Shown here: piece by piece, positions 16,065 to 25,400 of the stretch | Layout: each line of letters opens with the position of its first letter | Position numbering within the stretch: position 1 is the first letter of the stretch | Assembly: GCF_014203645.1 (NCBI RefSeq) | Contig: NZ_JACHJL010000008.1 | Coordinates: forward strand, 248,001-312,000 | Length of the DNA stretch: 64,000 bases | Reading direction: 5' to 3' | Origin: Streptomyces zagrosensis | Lineage (GTDB): Bacteria > Actinomycetota > Actinomycetes > Streptomycetales > Streptomycetaceae | Position numbers and translations under genes: made by a program | Notes under the pieces: generated by a model | What the model was told of the DNA's origin: nothing | What the model saw: the letters and a program-made list of their open reading frames with translations, nothing else | The model's database searches: none

Positions 16065-16865
16065 CTACGCACCCGGTTTGCGGGCCTCGATGAGGAAGCG
16101 CGTGGTGTGGGCGAGAAATGGGCCTTCGGACTCGATGCGGTCGTGCAGCTCACGCAGCCGCGTACGGTATTCGGCCACGGTGAAGCCGGGGACCATCCAA
16201 ACCACCTTGCGCAGGAAGTAGATGACCGCGCCGATGTCGTAGAACTCCGTCCGCAGGCGTTCCGACCGCAGGCTCACCACATCGAGCCCGACCGCCTCGG
16301 CTGCCGCCCGGGCAACCTCCGGGTCACGCGCGGTGCTGGCCAGTGGCTGCGGCCCGAGAAAATACTCCACCAGCTCGAAGACGCTGCGCGGGCCGACCTG
16401 CTGCGAGTAGTACGTACCGCCGGGCCGGAGCACGCGGGCGATCTCCGCCCAGCTGGTCGTCACCGGGTGGCGGCTGACGACGAGGTCGAAGAGGTCATCG
16501 GCGAAGGGCAGCGGCTCCTGCGGCACGCCCTCCACGCCGGCGGATGCGCCGGTGTGGTTGACCACGACGGCGACCCCACGCGGTCGTAGCAGCGCGCTGG
16601 CCTTTGCGATGTTCGGCGGCCAGGATTCCGTGGCCACGGTGAGGGTGGGTAGGCGGGGGACGGCGGCCAGGATTTCGCCGCCGCCGGTCTGTAGGTCCAA
16701 GGCGGCCTCGGCCCGCCCCATCCGCTCGCCCATGGACCGGGCGTAGCCCCACGATGGCCGCTCCTCCGTGGCCCGGCCTTCGAGCCAGGAGAAGTCCCAG
16801 CCCTCGACGGACACCGACTCGGCCTCGGCCACGAGTTCCTCAAAGGTGCGCTTGGTGCCACTCAT
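16065..16865 (-). CDS. SAM-dependent methyltransferase (class I)
   Basis: 266 aa from the ATG at 16865; sequence upstream of it in frame is not coding. The Rossmann-type core is visible: LDLQTGGGEILAAVP (motif I, lacking the usual DxGxGxG acidic start but with TGGGE), VNHTGASA, then LPFADDLFDLVVSRHPVT (motif IV), EIARVLRPGGTYYSQQVGP (motif V) and the C-terminal ARDPEVARAAAEAVGLDVVSL. This is close to the SAM methyltransferases of the UbiE/Methyltransf_11 type. Substrate unknown. Confidence 0.82.
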   Translation of the reverse strand: MSGTKRTFEELVAEAESVSVEGWDFSWLEGRATEERPSWGYARSMGERMGRAEAALDLQTGGGEILAAVPRLPTLTVATESWPPNIAKASALLRPRGVAVVVNHTGASAGVEGVPQEPLPFADDLFDLVVSRHPVTTSWAEIARVLRPGGTYYSQQVGPRSVFELVEYFLGPQPLASTARDPEVARAAAEAVGLDVVSLRSERLRTEFYDIGAVIYFLRKVVWMVPGFTVAEYRTRLRELHDRIESEGPFLAHTTRFLIEARKPGA

Positions 16866-17119
16866 ACGGTGATCATGGCAGCCGCGCCCGCTGCGCTCCG
16901 TTGGCCTCGCCGGGCGGCGGACGCTGCCGCGCCACCAGCCCCCACCCGCCCCGGCGCCGCAGGAGCCGCGAACCCCGCACCGCGCGAGCCGGGCAAGCCG
17001 CGCGAGCCGCGCGCCGGAGCGCCTGGTGCGGCGGCTCGCTCCGGCGCTCGGCTCATCTACGGGCGCGTGGCAGCGCGGCTCCCAGTGGAGCAGCCCTGGT
17101 GACTTCGGCAGGGCTTCGC

Positions 17120-18151
17120 TCAGCCCTGGTAGCCGGCCAGAATCTTGGAGAACTCCCACTGCTTCTGGTCGATGCCGCTGCACGCGCCCTGGTCGCCGCC
17201 GCCGCCGCAGGGGCGGTCGCGGTTGACGGACCAGAAGCTGACCCGAGCGAGATGGTGCTGCTTGGCGTAGTTGACCATCTCCTGGAAGCCCGCCGGGGTG
17301 ACGATCTCGCCCTTGACGTCGGTCTTGCCGTTCATCGAGGAGAAGCCGACCTTGCGGTAGGCCGCGGCATCGGAGATCCCGTACGCGGCGGCGACGGTGC
17401 TCTTCAGACCGTCCACGGCGGACTTGGTCGCGGCGACCATGTCCGTCGTGCCGTCGCCGAAGTCGAACGGCATGACCGCCCAACCGTCCACGTCTAGACC
17501 GGCCTTGGCGCCCTTGCGCACCAGGTCCTTGCCCGGTGCGGTGGGTCCGCTGGGGGCGGTGCCGAAGGTGACGTAGACCTTGATGCCCCGGTTCTTGGAC
17601 TTGACGATCTTGAGCGCGTCGATGACCCGCTGCCGTACGGGTTCGCTCTCGAACTCGGTCGATTCGATGTCGATGTCGATCGAGTCGAGCTTGTACGCGT
17701 CGATCACCTTTTGATAGGCGCCCGCGAGGTCAGCGGCGGACCGACATGCCTCGCCGAGCTTGGCACCGCTCCAGCCGCCGATGGACGGCGTGATGGAACC
17801 GCCCGCCGCCTTCACTGCCTTGATGGTCCGCTCATCCTGTCCGCCGGCGAGCGGACGCTGACCGTCCCAGGCGGGGGCGCAGCCGCCCTTGGCGAGGATG
17901 AAGGCCATGGTGAGCTGGGTGTTGCCGGTCGCCTTCAAGAACTCCACCGCCTGGGGCGGGTTGCCCCAACCTAGGTAGAGGTAGGGCCCGTTGAGACCGC
18001 TGACGGCGGCTCTGTCAGCGGATGTGGCCGGCTTCTGCCGCGTCGTGTCGGTGGGCACTGCCTGCGCGGTGGCCGCCAGGACTCCGGTGGCGGTCAGCGC
18101 CACGGCGAACCCGAGTGCGAGGCGGCGGCGCGTTGCGAGGTGGGGTTGCAC
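17120..18151 (-). CDS. Secreted GH18 chitinase
   Basis: 343 aa from a GTG at 18151 with GGAG 6 bases upstream; a TTG at 18163 is the alternative. Residues 1-31 are a signal peptide (RRRLALGFAVALTATGVLAATAQA). The rest is one GH18 TIM barrel, with the catalytic DxxDxDxE at 156-163 (DSIDIDIE; Glu163 is the acid/base) and the GG-W segment SITPSIGGWSG. There is no carbohydrate-binding or FnIII domain, so it is a short single-domain chitinase that hydrolyses beta-1,4-GlcNAc polymers outside the cell. Two candidate operators lie upstream: a DasR-like site (18207-18218) and a 13-bp palindrome (18229-18241). Confidence 0.92.
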   Translation of the reverse strand: MQPHLATRRRLALGFAVALTATGVLAATAQAVPTDTTRQKPATSADRAAVSGLNGPYLYLGWGNPPQAVEFLKATGNTQLTMAFILAKGGCAPAWDGQRPLAGGQDERTIKAVKAAGGSITPSIGGWSGAKLGEACRSAADLAGAYQKVIDAYKLDSIDIDIESTEFESEPVRQRVIDALKIVKSKNRGIKVYVTFGTAPSGPTAPGKDLVRKGAKAGLDVDGWAVMPFDFGDGTTDMVAATKSAVDGLKSTVAAAYGISDAAAYRKVGFSSMNGKTDVKGEIVTPAGFQEMVNYAKQHHLARVSFWSVNRDRPCGGGGDQGACSGIDQKQWEFSKILAGYQG

Positions 18152-18206
18152 GGCACGCTCCAATCACGTGAGGGGGTATGGCGTGCCGCACGCTATCCGT
18201 GTGTCA

Positions 18207-18218
18207 TGGTCCAGACAA
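18207..18218. promoter_or_regulatory. DasR-like (dre) site upstream of the chitinase gene
   Basis: TGGTCCAGACAA matches the commonly cited dre core TGGTCTAGACCA at 10 of 12 positions. It lies 56-67 bp upstream of the chitinase start. DasR represses chitinase and GlcNAc-uptake genes in Streptomyces. The match is imperfect on one half-site. Confidence 0.5.
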
Positions 18219-18228
18219 TAGAAAGATT

Positions 18229-18241
18229 AGGAAAGTTTCCT
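18229..18241. promoter_or_regulatory. 13-bp palindrome upstream of the chitinase gene
   Basis: AGGAAA-G-TTTCCT, perfect six-base arms, 78-90 bp upstream of the chitinase start. It resembles the A/T-centred palindromes bound by ROK-family regulators (CsnR type) upstream of Streptomyces polysaccharide hydrolase genes. It also lies only 56 bp beyond the end of the DapA-like gene. Confidence 0.5.
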
Positions 18242-18297
18242 GTTTGGCCTGAGTTCGCCTACGTCCCTCTTGATGGCACGCCTGATGGAACGTCAAG

Positions 18298-19254
18298 TCA
18301 GCGAAGTACACACGGCGTTGGGTGATTTTCGGATGACTGATCGGCCGGGTGTGTCCGGCCTGCCGCGTCCGCCAGCCACCGCATGGCCGTCTGCACCGCG
18401 TCGCTCCGCGCGGGTAGCAGCGGCAATCGCACATCCGGCGTGGGGATGCGGCCCTGGGCGGCCAGTACCCCCTTGATGACGGTGGGGTTGGGTCCCGCGA
18501 ACGCCGCCGCCGAGAGCCGGGCCAGGGCATGTCCCAGCGTGCGGGCCCGCTGTGCCTGGCCCGTACGCCAGGCGGCAGCGAGCTCGGTGAACGACTCCGG
18601 TAGCAGTTGGGCCGATGCGAGGATGCCGCCCGTGGCGCCGAGCGCCAGCAGCGGCGAGACGAAGAGGTCATCGCCAGCAAGGAACGCGAAGTCCGGCGGG
18701 AGGTCGCCAAGCAGTCCGATCGCCTCCGCGTCGATGCCGTTCGTCGCGTACTTGATCCCGGCGACGCCCGGCGTGCGCGCCAGCGTGCGGAGCGCGTCCA
18801 TGCTCAACGCCTGACCGGTTCGGTAAGGAATGTGGTAGGCGATCAGCGGGACCGGGCTGTTGGCCGCCAACTCCGAGAAGTGCGCCAAAACGCCGGCCTC
18901 CGACGGCCGGGTGAAATACGGCACGGGCACCAGCGCAGCGCCCACCTGGGGCCAGGCGGCCAACTCGGCGAGGGCGGCGACGCTGCCCTTGGTGTCATTG
19001 GTTCCCGCGCCGACGATGAGGGTCGCGGCCCGCTGTCCGCAGACCCGGGCACAGACGTCGATGACGGTCCGGCGCTCCCCCTCGTCCAGGGTCGCGGGCT
19101 CCCCCGTAGTGCCGAGCGCGACAATGCCGGTCGCGCCGCCGTCGAGTACGGCATGGGCAAGCTCTTCGAGTGCATCCACCGCAACGCTCCCGGCTGCGGT
19201 GAAGGGAGTGATGAGCGATGCGTGTATCCCGCGCAGGGAAGAGGTTGGGGTCAT
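18298..19254 (-). CDS. Dihydrodipicolinate synthase/N-acetylneuraminate lyase family aldolase
   Basis: 318 aa from the ATG at 19254; upstream in-frame ATGs at 19278 and 19299 are possible and no start has a good ribosome site. Family motifs are clear: LITPFTAAGSVAVDAL, GTTGEPATLDEGERR, VPVPYFTRPSE, IAYHIPYRTGQALS (the general-acid Tyr region), AGIKYATNG (Schiff-base Lys) and FLAGDDLF, GGILASAQL. These enzymes condense or cleave pyruvate and aldehydes. The presence of a divergent LysR regulator and a split transketolase nearby suggests a catabolic aldolase rather than housekeeping DapA, but the substrate cannot be read. Confidence 0.86.
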   Translation of the reverse strand: MTPTSSLRGIHASLITPFTAAGSVAVDALEELAHAVLDGGATGIVALGTTGEPATLDEGERRTVIDVCARVCGQRAATLIVGAGTNDTKGSVAALAELAAWPQVGAALVPVPYFTRPSEAGVLAHFSELAANSPVPLIAYHIPYRTGQALSMDALRTLARTPGVAGIKYATNGIDAEAIGLLGDLPPDFAFLAGDDLFVSPLLALGATGGILASAQLLPESFTELAAAWRTGQAQRARTLGHALARLSAAAFAGPNPTVIKGVLAAQGRIPTPDVRLPLLPARSDAVQTAMRWLADAAGRTHPADQSSENHPTPCVLR

Positions 19255-19326
19255 GCGGATGAGCGTGCCGTAGCGCAACATTGCAGGTCTAGTTCGCATT
19301 TGTGCCGGCGAGCGTAAGCTGAACTG

Positions 19327-20409
19327 ATGCTCGATGTACGCCGCCTACGTCTGCTGCGAGAGCTCGCTCTCCGCGGCACGATCGTCGCTGTCGCCGAGGC
19401 CCTGACGTTTACGCCGTCCGCCGTCTCGCAACAGCTCAGCGCCCTGGAGCGGGAGGCGGGTGTGCCGCTTCTCGAACGCACCGGGCGTCGGGTGACCCTC
19501 ACGCCCGCCGGCCACCGCCTGGTCCGGCACGCCGAGGCGGTGCTCGAACGCCTGGAACAGGCCGCAGCCGAACTTATCGATACCCGCCAGGGGCTGGCCG
19601 GGCCGCTGCGGATCGGCACCTTCCCCACCGCGGCCAGGGCCATCGTCCCCGCCGCGCTCATGGCTCTGGCCAGGGAGCATCCGCAACTTGAGCCGATGGT
19701 GTCCGAGGTCGATCCAGCCGCCGTGGCGGACGCACTGCGGGCCAGGGAGCTGGAGGTGGCGCTGGTGCACGACTACGACTTCGTGCCGGCGCGGGTGGAG
19801 CCCGGCCTGTCCACCGAACCGCTGTGCACGGAGGCGATGTATCTGGCCTCGCCCAACGCGCCGCATTCCTCACACGCACCACACGGGCCGCACGGGCCGC
19901 ACGGGCTGACCGACGCATCGGATGCGACGTACGCGCCGGCCGCCGCACCGTACGCCCCAGCCGCCGCGCCCCACCCTCCAACCGCCGCCGAGCGCCCCGG
20001 CCCCGGCATCGCGGCCTGGCGGGACGCGCCCTGGATCACCGCCACGCCGGGGACCCTGTGCCACACCATGACGATTCGCGCCTGCCAAGCGGCCGGGTTC
20101 ACGCCTCGCGTGCGGCATCAGGTGGACGAGTTCGCGACGGTGCTCGCGTTGGTCGCTGCGGGGCAGGGGGTGGCTCTGGTGCCGCAACTCGGCCTGGCGT
20201 ACCCCTACCCGCATGTGGTGCTGACGCCGATGGCGATGAGCCGCAGAACCAGGATTGCCTTCCGCAGCGGAGCCGGCCAACATCCGGCGGTGGCTGCGGT
20301 CGCGACGGCCCTGCGGTCGGTGGTGCCGGCGGCCATGCGCGACCCACAAGAGGCCCCCGACGAACAGGCGCCGGAGCCGGCAGTCACCACTCGCCCGGCG
20401 AGCGCTTGA
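19327..20409 (+). CDS. LysR-family transcriptional regulator with a low-complexity insertion
   Basis: 360 aa. Residues 1-60 are the winged HTH (LDVRRLRLLRELALRGTIVAVAEALTFTPSAVSQQLSALEREAGVPLLER), with the effector-binding domain after it (PLRIGTFPTAARAIVPAALMALA, DEFATVLALVAAGQGVALVPQLGLA). Between the two halves of the effector domain (about 178-223) is an insertion rich in His-Gly-Pro and Ala-Pro repeats, unusual for LysR proteins. Divergent from the DapA-like gene, with 72 bp between the chosen starts, so it most likely controls that gene. Its stop codon overlaps a 20-bp palindrome that precedes the transketolase genes. Confidence 0.9.
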   Translation: MLDVRRLRLLRELALRGTIVAVAEALTFTPSAVSQQLSALEREAGVPLLERTGRRVTLTPAGHRLVRHAEAVLERLEQAAAELIDTRQGLAGPLRIGTFPTAARAIVPAALMALAREHPQLEPMVSEVDPAAVADALRARELEVALVHDYDFVPARVEPGLSTEPLCTEAMYLASPNAPHSSHAPHGPHGPHGLTDASDATYAPAAAPYAPAAAPHPPTAAERPGPGIAAWRDAPWITATPGTLCHTMTIRACQAAGFTPRVRHQVDEFATVLALVAAGQGVALVPQLGLAYPYPHVVLTPMAMSRRTRIAFRSGAGQHPAVAAVATALRSVVPAAMRDPQEAPDEQAPEPAVTTRPASA

Positions 20410-20428
20410 CTTCAAGTTAACTTGAAGT
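20409..20428. promoter_or_regulatory. Perfect 20-bp palindrome, MerR/SoxR-like operator before the transketolase genes
   Basis: ACTTCAAGTTAACTTGAAGT is a perfect palindrome; its inner CAAGTTAACTTG equals the core of SoxR boxes (CCTCAAGTTAACTTGAGG), differing by one base in each arm. TTGACT at 20406-20411 could be a -35 box running into it, the arrangement used by MerR-type regulators. The transketolase start is 15 bp downstream. Confidence 0.72.
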
Positions 20429-20443
20429 TGCACGCTTACTGCC

Positions 20444-21154
20444 ATGACCACCACGACGCTCGACACCGGGCAGACCGCCTCTTTCGGCTACCACGACATT
20501 CCTCGGCTGATGAGCCTGATGACCGGGGACGAGAAGCACAGCACCGCCGCCACCTCCACGCTTGACGCGCTGTGGGTGCTCTACGACCGCGTACTACGGG
20601 TCTCCCCCGCCGAGTTCGACTCCCCCGAGCGTGATCGGTTCCTACTCTCCAAGGGCCACGGGCCGATGGCGTACTACGCGGTACTCGCCGCCAAGGGCTT
20701 CCTCCCCGCCTCGGTGCTGCCGACCTTCGGTGCCTACGCGTCACCGCTGGGCCACCACCCGGACCGGACGCTCGTCCCCGGGGTGGAAATCGGCAGCGGG
20801 TCGCTGGGGCACGGACTGCCCATCGCCGTGGGCACGGCGCTCGGGCTGCGGGCGCAGGGCCGCACCGACTCCCGCGTGTGGGTGCTCATCGGGGATGCCG
20901 AACTCGACGAGGGCAGCAACCACGAGGCCATCGCCTACGCAGGCGCCGCGGGCCTGGAGCAGTTGCACACCCTGGTCATCGACAACTCATCGGCCACGCA
21001 CGGCTGGCGAGGCGGCATCGCCTCCCGCTTCGAGGCAGCGGGCTGGTCGGCCACGACCGTGGACGGGCGCGACCACGAGGCGCTGTACGCGGCGTACACC
21101 CTGCCGCATCCGGGGCGCTCGCACGCGGTCGTCGCCCGCGTCGAGCCCAAGTGA
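20444..21154 (+). CDS. Transketolase N-terminal (TPP-binding) subunit
   Basis: 236 aa. It carries the pyrophosphate-binding half of transketolase: FLLSKGHGPMAYYAVLAAKG, GSLGHGLPIAVGTALGLR, and the TPP motif VLIGDAELDEGSNHEA ending in the DN of VIDNSS. Ordinary transketolase is one chain of about 650-700 aa; here the two halves are separate genes, as in some archaea and in actinobacterial catabolic or secondary-metabolic loci. The partner follows after 160 bp. The reaction expected is transfer of a two-carbon ketol unit between sugar phosphates, or a specialised version. A MerR-like palindrome lies just upstream. Confidence 0.9.
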   Translation: MTTTTLDTGQTASFGYHDIPRLMSLMTGDEKHSTAATSTLDALWVLYDRVLRVSPAEFDSPERDRFLLSKGHGPMAYYAVLAAKGFLPASVLPTFGAYASPLGHHPDRTLVPGVEIGSGSLGHGLPIAVGTALGLRAQGRTDSRVWVLIGDAELDEGSNHEAIAYAGAAGLEQLHTLVIDNSSATHGWRGGIASRFEAAGWSATTVDGRDHEALYAAYTLPHPGRSHAVVARVEPK

Positions 21155-21314
21155 TCGCTCGCCGGCGATAGTTCCCGCGCCGTCGCAGCTGCGGCCACCA
21201 CCCTGCCGCACCCCGCCTGGCGGCGGCCCGATGGCGGCTACCCGCCCCCCTCGCCGCCGCGCCGCGCTCTGACCGCTCCTCTGCTTCGCTCCACCCTTCG
21301 AAAGGACACACCCC

Positions 21315-22217
21315 ATGGACACCATGCGTGAACGCTTCACCACCATCACCTCCCAACTCCTCGACCAGGACCCCCGGCTCGCGGTCGTGCTGGCCGAGAT
21401 CAGCAGAGACCGGTTCCAGGACACCGCGCGGACTCATCCACATCGGGTGATCAACGTAGGTATCCGCGAGCAGTTGCTGATCGGGGCCGGGAGCGGGCTC
21501 GCTTTGGCGGGAATGCGCCCGATCATGCACACCTTCGCCAGCTTTTTGGTGGAACGACCGTTCGAGCAGGTGAAGTTGGACTTTGGGCATCAAGGGTTGG
21601 GAGGCGTGCTGGTCAGCTCCAGCGGCTCGTACGACTGGCCCGCCGGCGGCTTCACTCACATGGCACCCGGCGATGTCGCCCTGATGGACACCCTGGACGA
21701 CTGGACGATCCAGGTGCCTGGCCACCCCGACGAGGCGGAAACCCTGCTGCGGCAGGCGGCAGCCGCCGGTGATGACCGCGTATATCTGCGGCTGTCCGAG
21801 CAGGCCAACGCCACCGCCCTGCCCGTGGACGGCAACGGATTCCACACCGTACGGCAGGGGCGGCGCGGCGTGATCGTGGCCGTTGGGCCGATGCTGGACA
21901 ACACCCTCGCCGCCGTGGAAGGGCTGGATGTGACCGTGCTGTACGCGACGACGGTGCGGCCCTTTGACGACGACGCGCTGCGGTCGGCCGCGGGCGCCAC
22001 CGACGCCGCCGATGTGGTCCTGGTCGAGCCCTACCTCGCGGGTACGTCCACGGCGGCGGCGGGCATTGCGCTCGTCGATGTGCCGCACCGTGTGCTCGGT
22101 CTTGGCGTGGCCCGCCGCGAGCTGCGGCGTTACGGCTCTGTTAAGGAACACCTGGCGGGCCAGGGTCTTGACCCGGCCGGTCTGCGAGAGCGCATCACCG
22201 GCTTCCTGTGGGCGTGA
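21315..22217 (+). CDS. Transketolase C-terminal (pyrimidine-binding) subunit
   Basis: 300 aa from the ATG at 21315 with GAAAGGA upstream. It carries the pyrimidine-binding domain (MRERFTTITSQLLDQDPRLAVVLAEIS, RVINVGIREQLLIGAGSGLALAGMRPIMHTF with the catalytic Glu in GIREQ) and the C-terminal domain (GVIVAVGPMLDN, EGLDVTVLYATTVRPFDD). It completes the neighbouring N-terminal subunit to form a heteromeric transketolase. The 160-bp gap before it is longer than usual for a coupled pair and is Arg/Pro-rich in translation; I see no extra gene in it. Confidence 0.9.
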   Translation: MDTMRERFTTITSQLLDQDPRLAVVLAEISRDRFQDTARTHPHRVINVGIREQLLIGAGSGLALAGMRPIMHTFASFLVERPFEQVKLDFGHQGLGGVLVSSSGSYDWPAGGFTHMAPGDVALMDTLDDWTIQVPGHPDEAETLLRQAAAAGDDRVYLRLSEQANATALPVDGNGFHTVRQGRRGVIVAVGPMLDNTLAAVEGLDVTVLYATTVRPFDDDALRSAAGATDAADVVLVEPYLAGTSTAAAGIALVDVPHRVLGLGVARRELRRYGSVKEHLAGQGLDPAGLRERITGFLWA

Positions 22218-22423
22218 GAGCCGTGGCGTGGCTGGCTCCGGACAGGGATTGCGCCCCGAACGGCCCACCCCTGCCCACCTGTCGAACTGACCGGGCCCGC
22301 ACCGCTGGCGACGCGCAGGCTTCGTCGAGGCGGTGTTGACCGGCGGGCCATCGGCTGTGTAACGATCAGGCGCCCCGTTCCTCGCTCCTGACCCGTGTCA
22401 CACCTCGTGTTCCAGGAGGACCG

Positions 22424-25400
22424 TTGGACACCACCGTCCCGCCCCCCGCCCACGACAGTTCAGCCGGCCTCCCCCGCGCCGCCGACCGCGCCAGCGCCAC
22501 GGAGCCAGCCACCATCACCATCCCCACCGAACACATCACCGAACACGCCACCGAGACCACCGCCGACACGACCGCCGACACCGCCCCCGGCAGCGCCAGC
22601 GGCCCGCGTTGGTCCCCGACCCGGCGCTCCTTCCTCCAGACAGCCGCCGCAACGGTGGCCGTCGCAGGCGGGGCCGTTGGCCTGGTGCCCGAACCGGTCG
22701 CCGCGGCGGCGCCGCGCCGCGCCACGCTGTCCTTCACCGCCGCCACCAATGGCGCCGCGACCCTCGCCCCGGCCGGCGACCACCTGGTCGCCGAGGTGCA
22801 GAACATCCTGTGGTCCATCCCGCGAGCGGGCGGTGAGGCCACCGCGCTGACCACCCCCGACCTTGAACCCACCCGTCCGGTGTACGCCCCGAACGGCCAG
22901 ACCCTGGCCGTCTGCGCCTATCGGGGCGGCGGGTTCCATCTGTGGACGCTGCGCCCCGATGGCACGCAGCTGCGGCAGCTCACTGACGGGCCGTGGGACG
23001 ACCGGGGCCCGGCCTGGTCCCCGGACGGCACCCGGCTGGCGTTCGCGTCCGAGCGCGGCGGCGATCCGGTGGCGGGCAGCCCGTACCGCGTGTGGGTGAT
23101 CGACGTGCACAGCCGCCGCCTCACGCGGCTGACCGGTCTTCCGGGACAGGACGGGCCGCACCAAGACGGTGCCTGGGAGGACTTCGACCCGGTGTGGTCG
23201 CCGGACGGCAAGCGGGTGTTCTTCGTTCGCGCACGGCTCGCGGGCACGGCGCTCAACGCCCGTACGATCGCCTCCGTACGCGCTGACGGCACCGGCCCGG
23301 TGATCGTGGAGCACACCGAGACCAGCGCCGCGCAGGTCATGACGCCCGCCCTCGCGCCGGACGGCAGGCTCGCCTATCTGCGAACCACCCCGGCCCCCGC
23401 CTCGTCCTGCGTGCTCGTCGTGGACGGCGCGCCAGCGGGCGTGCGCGGCGATGTGCTGCCGGTGCCGCCACGCTGGGTCTCGCGCGATGAGCTGCTGATC
23501 ACCGTTGACGGTCAGTTCCAGCTCGTACGGCCACAGCGACGGCAACGCGACCAGGCCAACGACGGCAACGCGGACCCCCAAGACCTACACGGCCAGCAGG
23601 GCCAGCAGGGCCAGCAGGGCCAGCAGGGCCAGCAGGGCCAGCAGGATGACCAGAACAGCAGCGCGCAGGGCAGCAGCGTGCGCACCGACGTCAGCGCCGA
23701 GACGATCGCCTTCACCGCGTCGCTGCCCGTGGAGCGGCCCCGCTACCGGGTCAAGCGCTACGACTTCGACGGCGGCGGCGTACGCCCGGTGCGCGGGGTG
23801 CATCTGCCGGCGCTGTCACCGGATGGGCGGCGGGTGGCGTTCGCCGCGCTCGACTCGCTGTGGGTGGCTGAGATCGGCGGCGGACGTCCCCCGCGACGGA
23901 TCGTGCGTACCGACCCGACCCGCTATCTGCTGGCTCCGAGTTGGACGGCCGATGGGCGCGCGCTGATCTACGCCGATGACCGCGACGGGCTGTACACGGT
24001 GCGCCGGCGGGAGTTGCACTCCGGCGCGGAGACCGTGTTGGCGTCCGGTGGCCGGGTCCAACCGGCGCTGTCGCCCGATGGGACCCGCCTGGCTAGCATC
24101 GACATGTCAGGCAATCTGGTCGTACGCGACCTCGGCGCCGGCACGGAACGGGTGCTGGCCGCCCCGCTCGGTGCTGGTGGTCTGCCGGGCAGGCCGAGTT
24201 GGTCACCGGATGGCCGATGGGTCGCGCTGTGCGACCGCAACCGGCTCAACCAGCGCTTCCGCGAGGGTTACAACCTGATCCGCGTGATCGACGCCGACAG
24301 CGGGCAGGCCCGGCTGCACGCGGTCGCCCCGCATGTCTCCATCGCCGACCGCTACGACTCGGGCCCGGTGTGGTCCCCCAACGGCCGCTGGATGGCCGTG
24401 ATCGTGGAGTCGGCGCTGTGGCTGCTGCCCGTGCGGCCGGATGGCACCCCCAACGGCAAGGCGCGGCAGCTCACCGAGGAGAGCGCGGATCACCCGTCCT
24501 GGTCCGGCGACTCGCGAACCCTGCTGTATCTGTCGGCGGGCAAGTTGCGGCTGATCGACGCGGAAGGCGGCTCGCCCCGCCCGGTGCGGATGCCGCTGGA
24601 CTACCGGCGTCCGCGGTCTGTGGACACCGTGGTGCATGCCGGGCGATTGTGGGACGGCACGGGCGAAACGGTGCGCGATGACGTGGATCTGGTGGTGCGC
24701 GGCGGGCGGATCACCGCCGTGGAGCCGCACCGCGCGAGCCGCGCCGCCGCCCGCCGGGTGGACGCCTCGGCGCACACCGTCATCCCGGGTCTTTGGGACG
24801 CCCACACGCACCCCTGGCAGGTCACCTACGGTGGGCGGCAGCCCGCGTCGCAGCTCGCGTACGGCATCACCACCGCCGTGTCCTTCGGTGGCTTCGCCTA
24901 CGAGCAGATGCGCATCCGGGAGGCCATCGCGGCCGGGGTGCTCGCCGGGCCGCGGTTGCTTTCCACCGGTGAGCTGCTAGACGGGGCGCGCGTCGCGTAC
25001 AGCATGGGTCGGGCGCACCGTACGCGCGCGGGGCTGCGCCGGTCACTGTCCCGGGCCGAGGCCCTTGACTGGGACTTCGTCAAGACGTATGTCCGCGCAC
25101 CGGGTTGGGTGATGTCCGAGGCCGCGCGGTTCGCGCACGAGCGGCTCGGCGTGCGTAGCGGCGGGCATCTGTGCACGCCTGGTGTGCAGCTCGGACAGGA
25201 CCTGACGACCCATCTCCAGGCAACCCAGCGGCTGGAGTACGGGCACGCCACTTCGGCCACCGGGCGCGCCTACCAGGATGTGCGCGAGATCTACACGGCC
25301 ACCGACTTCCACCTGATCGCCACGCCCTTCACCTCATCCCCGCTGATGGGGGCCGATCCCTCGCTGGCCGACGACGAGCGCGTCACCCGGTTGATGCCAC

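Noticed and set aside
16866..17483. N-terminal extension of the methyltransferase
   Set aside because: The extra sequence is Arg/Gly-rich and antisense to the chitinase; the ATG at 16865 begins a normal methyltransferase.
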